This document shows, piece by piece, positions 62,401 through 64,000 of a DNA stretch of 64,000 nucleotides; position 1 is the first letter of the stretch, and every line of letters begins with the position of its first letter. The stretch covers positions 496,001-560,000 of the forward strand of contig JAQSEB010000097.1 in NCBI GenBank assembly GCA_030063045.1. The letters are read 5' to 3'. The translations under genes were made by a program, and so were the position numbers. Below the pieces are notes generated by a model. It was not told the origin of the DNA and made no database searches. It worked only from the letters and a program-made list of their open reading frames with translations. The stretch comes from Pratylenchus scribneri. Its lineage: Eukaryota; Nematoda; Chromadorea; Rhabditida; Pratylenchidae.

Positions 62401-63753
62401 TGGATGATGGGCTATCCAGCTGGTCATCCCGAGGTATACATCAAAAATGAAACAGTTAATTGGACATGTGCCGCCGATAATCCCTATAAGATTGCCTTGC
62501 TCAAATGTTTCGTCGTTCCCCCAAGGCAAATCGACATCCCTATTCTTCCAATGAAATTGAGTAAAGATGGAGATGAGCGTCTGCTATTTCCGCTTTGCTC
62601 AAAATGTGCTCAAAATCATAAAAATGGAGGCTTTTACGAACACTATCAATGCACTCATTCAGACAACGAGAGAGGATGGACGGGTACATTTACTTCGGTT
62701 GAGTTGGATGCGGCGCTAAATGAGGGATATCAAGTAACAGAGCTGGTCAGAGTTTATGAGTACGAGGAAGGTGATCGAGAGTTGTTTAGAGGATACATGA
62801 AGGAATTTCTTGGTCTGAAAATACACGCTTCCGGTTTCGACAAAAGTATTGCTGGAAATTTCGATGCGGAGGAACAATTTCTTAGGGAATGTGAGGAGAG
62901 ATTTGGGATAATAATTGATCGAGCATTAATGAGGACAGATAAAAGGAAAAGAGCACTTGCAAAATTAATCGTCAATAATCTGTGGGGTCGTTTTGGAATG
63001 AAGAATTGGGGACTTGAAAAGACAGAAATTACAGACAATCCATCGAGAATTGGAGAATTGCTCAATGATCATAAATTTGAATTAGTACGTGTCGAAGAAT
63101 TAATTGAGGGAACCGAAGAAAAACCTTCTACAATCATGATCATCTATACCACGAAAAAGGGATTGGCTGATGAAAATGATGCCTCCAATGTTATTATCAG
63201 CTTGTGGACCACCTCTTGTGCTCGCCTACTCCTTCTTCGATCAATGCAAAAAGTTGTGCGCTCGCCTGGCTGTAAACTCCATTATGTCGACACGGACTCG
63301 CTCATTTTCTCCCATCCTAAAAATGCGTGTCCATTGGAGCTCGGCCCTCATATTGGAGACTTCACTGACGAATTGCCTGATCACGACATTTTGGAAGTAA
63401 CTTTTGGAGGACCGAAACAATATGGAATCAAATATAGGAAGAAAGGTCAACCGGATGCTCCATTTGAATATATGCGCAAAATTCGTGGTATTACTATGAA
63501 TTATGATGTCAAGAGGAATCAAGGATTTTCATATGAGAAATTCAAAGAATTTGTGCTCAAATATGCTCGTACTGGAACCATTGACTCAATAAATCTTCTT
63601 TATCCGAATGCCCTGAAAATACAGCTTAAGAAAGGAGCGACCGATGGACCGATAATATCAACAAAGCTACAAAAGAAATATAAACCAGTTGTGAGTAAAG
63701 GGATAATAAAGAAAGGAGACTTTAAAATTTATAATTATGGAGAAAACTTTTAA
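59440..63753 (+). pseudogene. polB: Protein-primed family B DNA polymerase (Maverick/Polinton type) with one in-frame stop
   Basis: A single intronless frame of 1438 codons from ATG 59440, interrupted only by TAA at 61843-61845 (codon 802). The N-terminal part has a Cys/His-rich region (about 345-475). The exonuclease motifs are F-D-I-E-T (Asp483, Glu485), N-G-G-R-F-D (Asp600) and Y-C-x-N-D (Asp724). The polymerase motifs are DFTSLYP (Asp973), KLIVNNLWGRFG (from Lys1175) and V-D-T-D-S (Asp1284, Asp1286), with F-G-G-P-K-Q-Y-G after them. These define DNA_pol_B_2. The size, single exon and P-E-R-G then D-N-Q-S region fit Maverick/Polinton elements, which encode their own replicase. The stop falls inside the conserved P-E-R-G to D-N-Q-S link, where a Tyr is expected. 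Upstream and downstream frames are otherwise open, so the loss is recent, the stop is read through, or it is an assembly error. Integrase, ATPase and capsid genes are not in the window. Confidence 0.9.
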
Positions 63754-64000
63754 TCCAATCCTTCATATATTTTCATTTGTTCTCAAAATATTTTGTTCGA
63801 GTGCTGACTTTTAAATCAATTATTTCAAAGTTTAGTGCGGTTTATGTAGCCATAATTTTTACCATAATTTTATCGAGGTATCCGAAAGGGCTCGATTGAT
63901 TATGGTTTATCGAGGTATCCGAAAGGGCTCGAGTGATTATGTCTTCAAAACCGCAATTTACTCAAAGGAATGATTGGTTCAAAAGTTTACTTGAGAACTA
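63754..64000. other. 3' flank of the polymerase with a direct repeat
   Basis: Two copies of a 37-bp unit, TTTATCGAGGTATCCGAAAG followed by GGCTCGAKTGATTATG, lie head to tail at 63869-63942. The edge is reached before any other gene of the element. Confidence 0.75.

Overview
The window looks like nuclear DNA of a nematode. It is AT-rich, its genes are cut into many short exons, and many 3' splice sites follow a TTTTNAG pattern, some ending in AAG. It carries a cuticle collagen with the typical nematode C-terminus, a family of short secreted C-type lectins, a nematode-type expanded glycosyltransferase-like family, and a start preceded by a trans-splice-like acceptor. A plant-parasitic or free-living clade IV species is a guess; nothing here fixes the genus.

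Layout. 1-2.9 kb: a minus-strand gene of unknown function that runs off the left edge, with introns full of fold-back elements and a tRNA-Glu-like relic. 3.4-5.9 kb: two small secreted proteins, one a six-cysteine peptide. 9.7-12.7 kb: a complete seven-exon cuticle collagen (minus). 14.4-14.8 kb: a tiny secreted eight-cysteine protein. 15.5-16.2 kb: a lectin pseudogene. 18.0-24.3 and 25.9-33.8 kb: two copies of a block of about 8 kb, each with a small membrane-anchored protein, a nine-exon DUF1647-like type II membrane protein and a C-type lectin (reduced to one exon in the first copy). 35.0-37.1 kb: a beta-1,4-galactosyltransferase pseudogene broken by a 527-bp hAT-type element. 37.4-52.4 kb: three more C-type lectins, several lectin fragments, an 11-unit satellite of about 169 bp and a lectin relic whose exons have been amplified in tandem. 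54.2-54.8 kb: a degenerate membrane-protein gene. 55.7-57.6 kb: a complete core-1 beta-1,3-galactosyltransferase. 59.4-63.8 kb: a protein-primed family B DNA polymerase of Maverick/Polinton type, intact except for one in-frame stop codon.

Themes. The host genes are mostly secretory: glycan-making enzymes, glycan-binding lectins, collagen and cysteine-rich peptides. The four lectin genes share a conserved upstream block of about 300 bp, so they probably share regulation. The rest is shaped by duplication followed by decay and by small inverted-repeat DNA elements; three of these have clear 8-bp target duplications. All gene models were read by eye from splice signals, reading phase and comparison between paralogues within the window. 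No database search was run.
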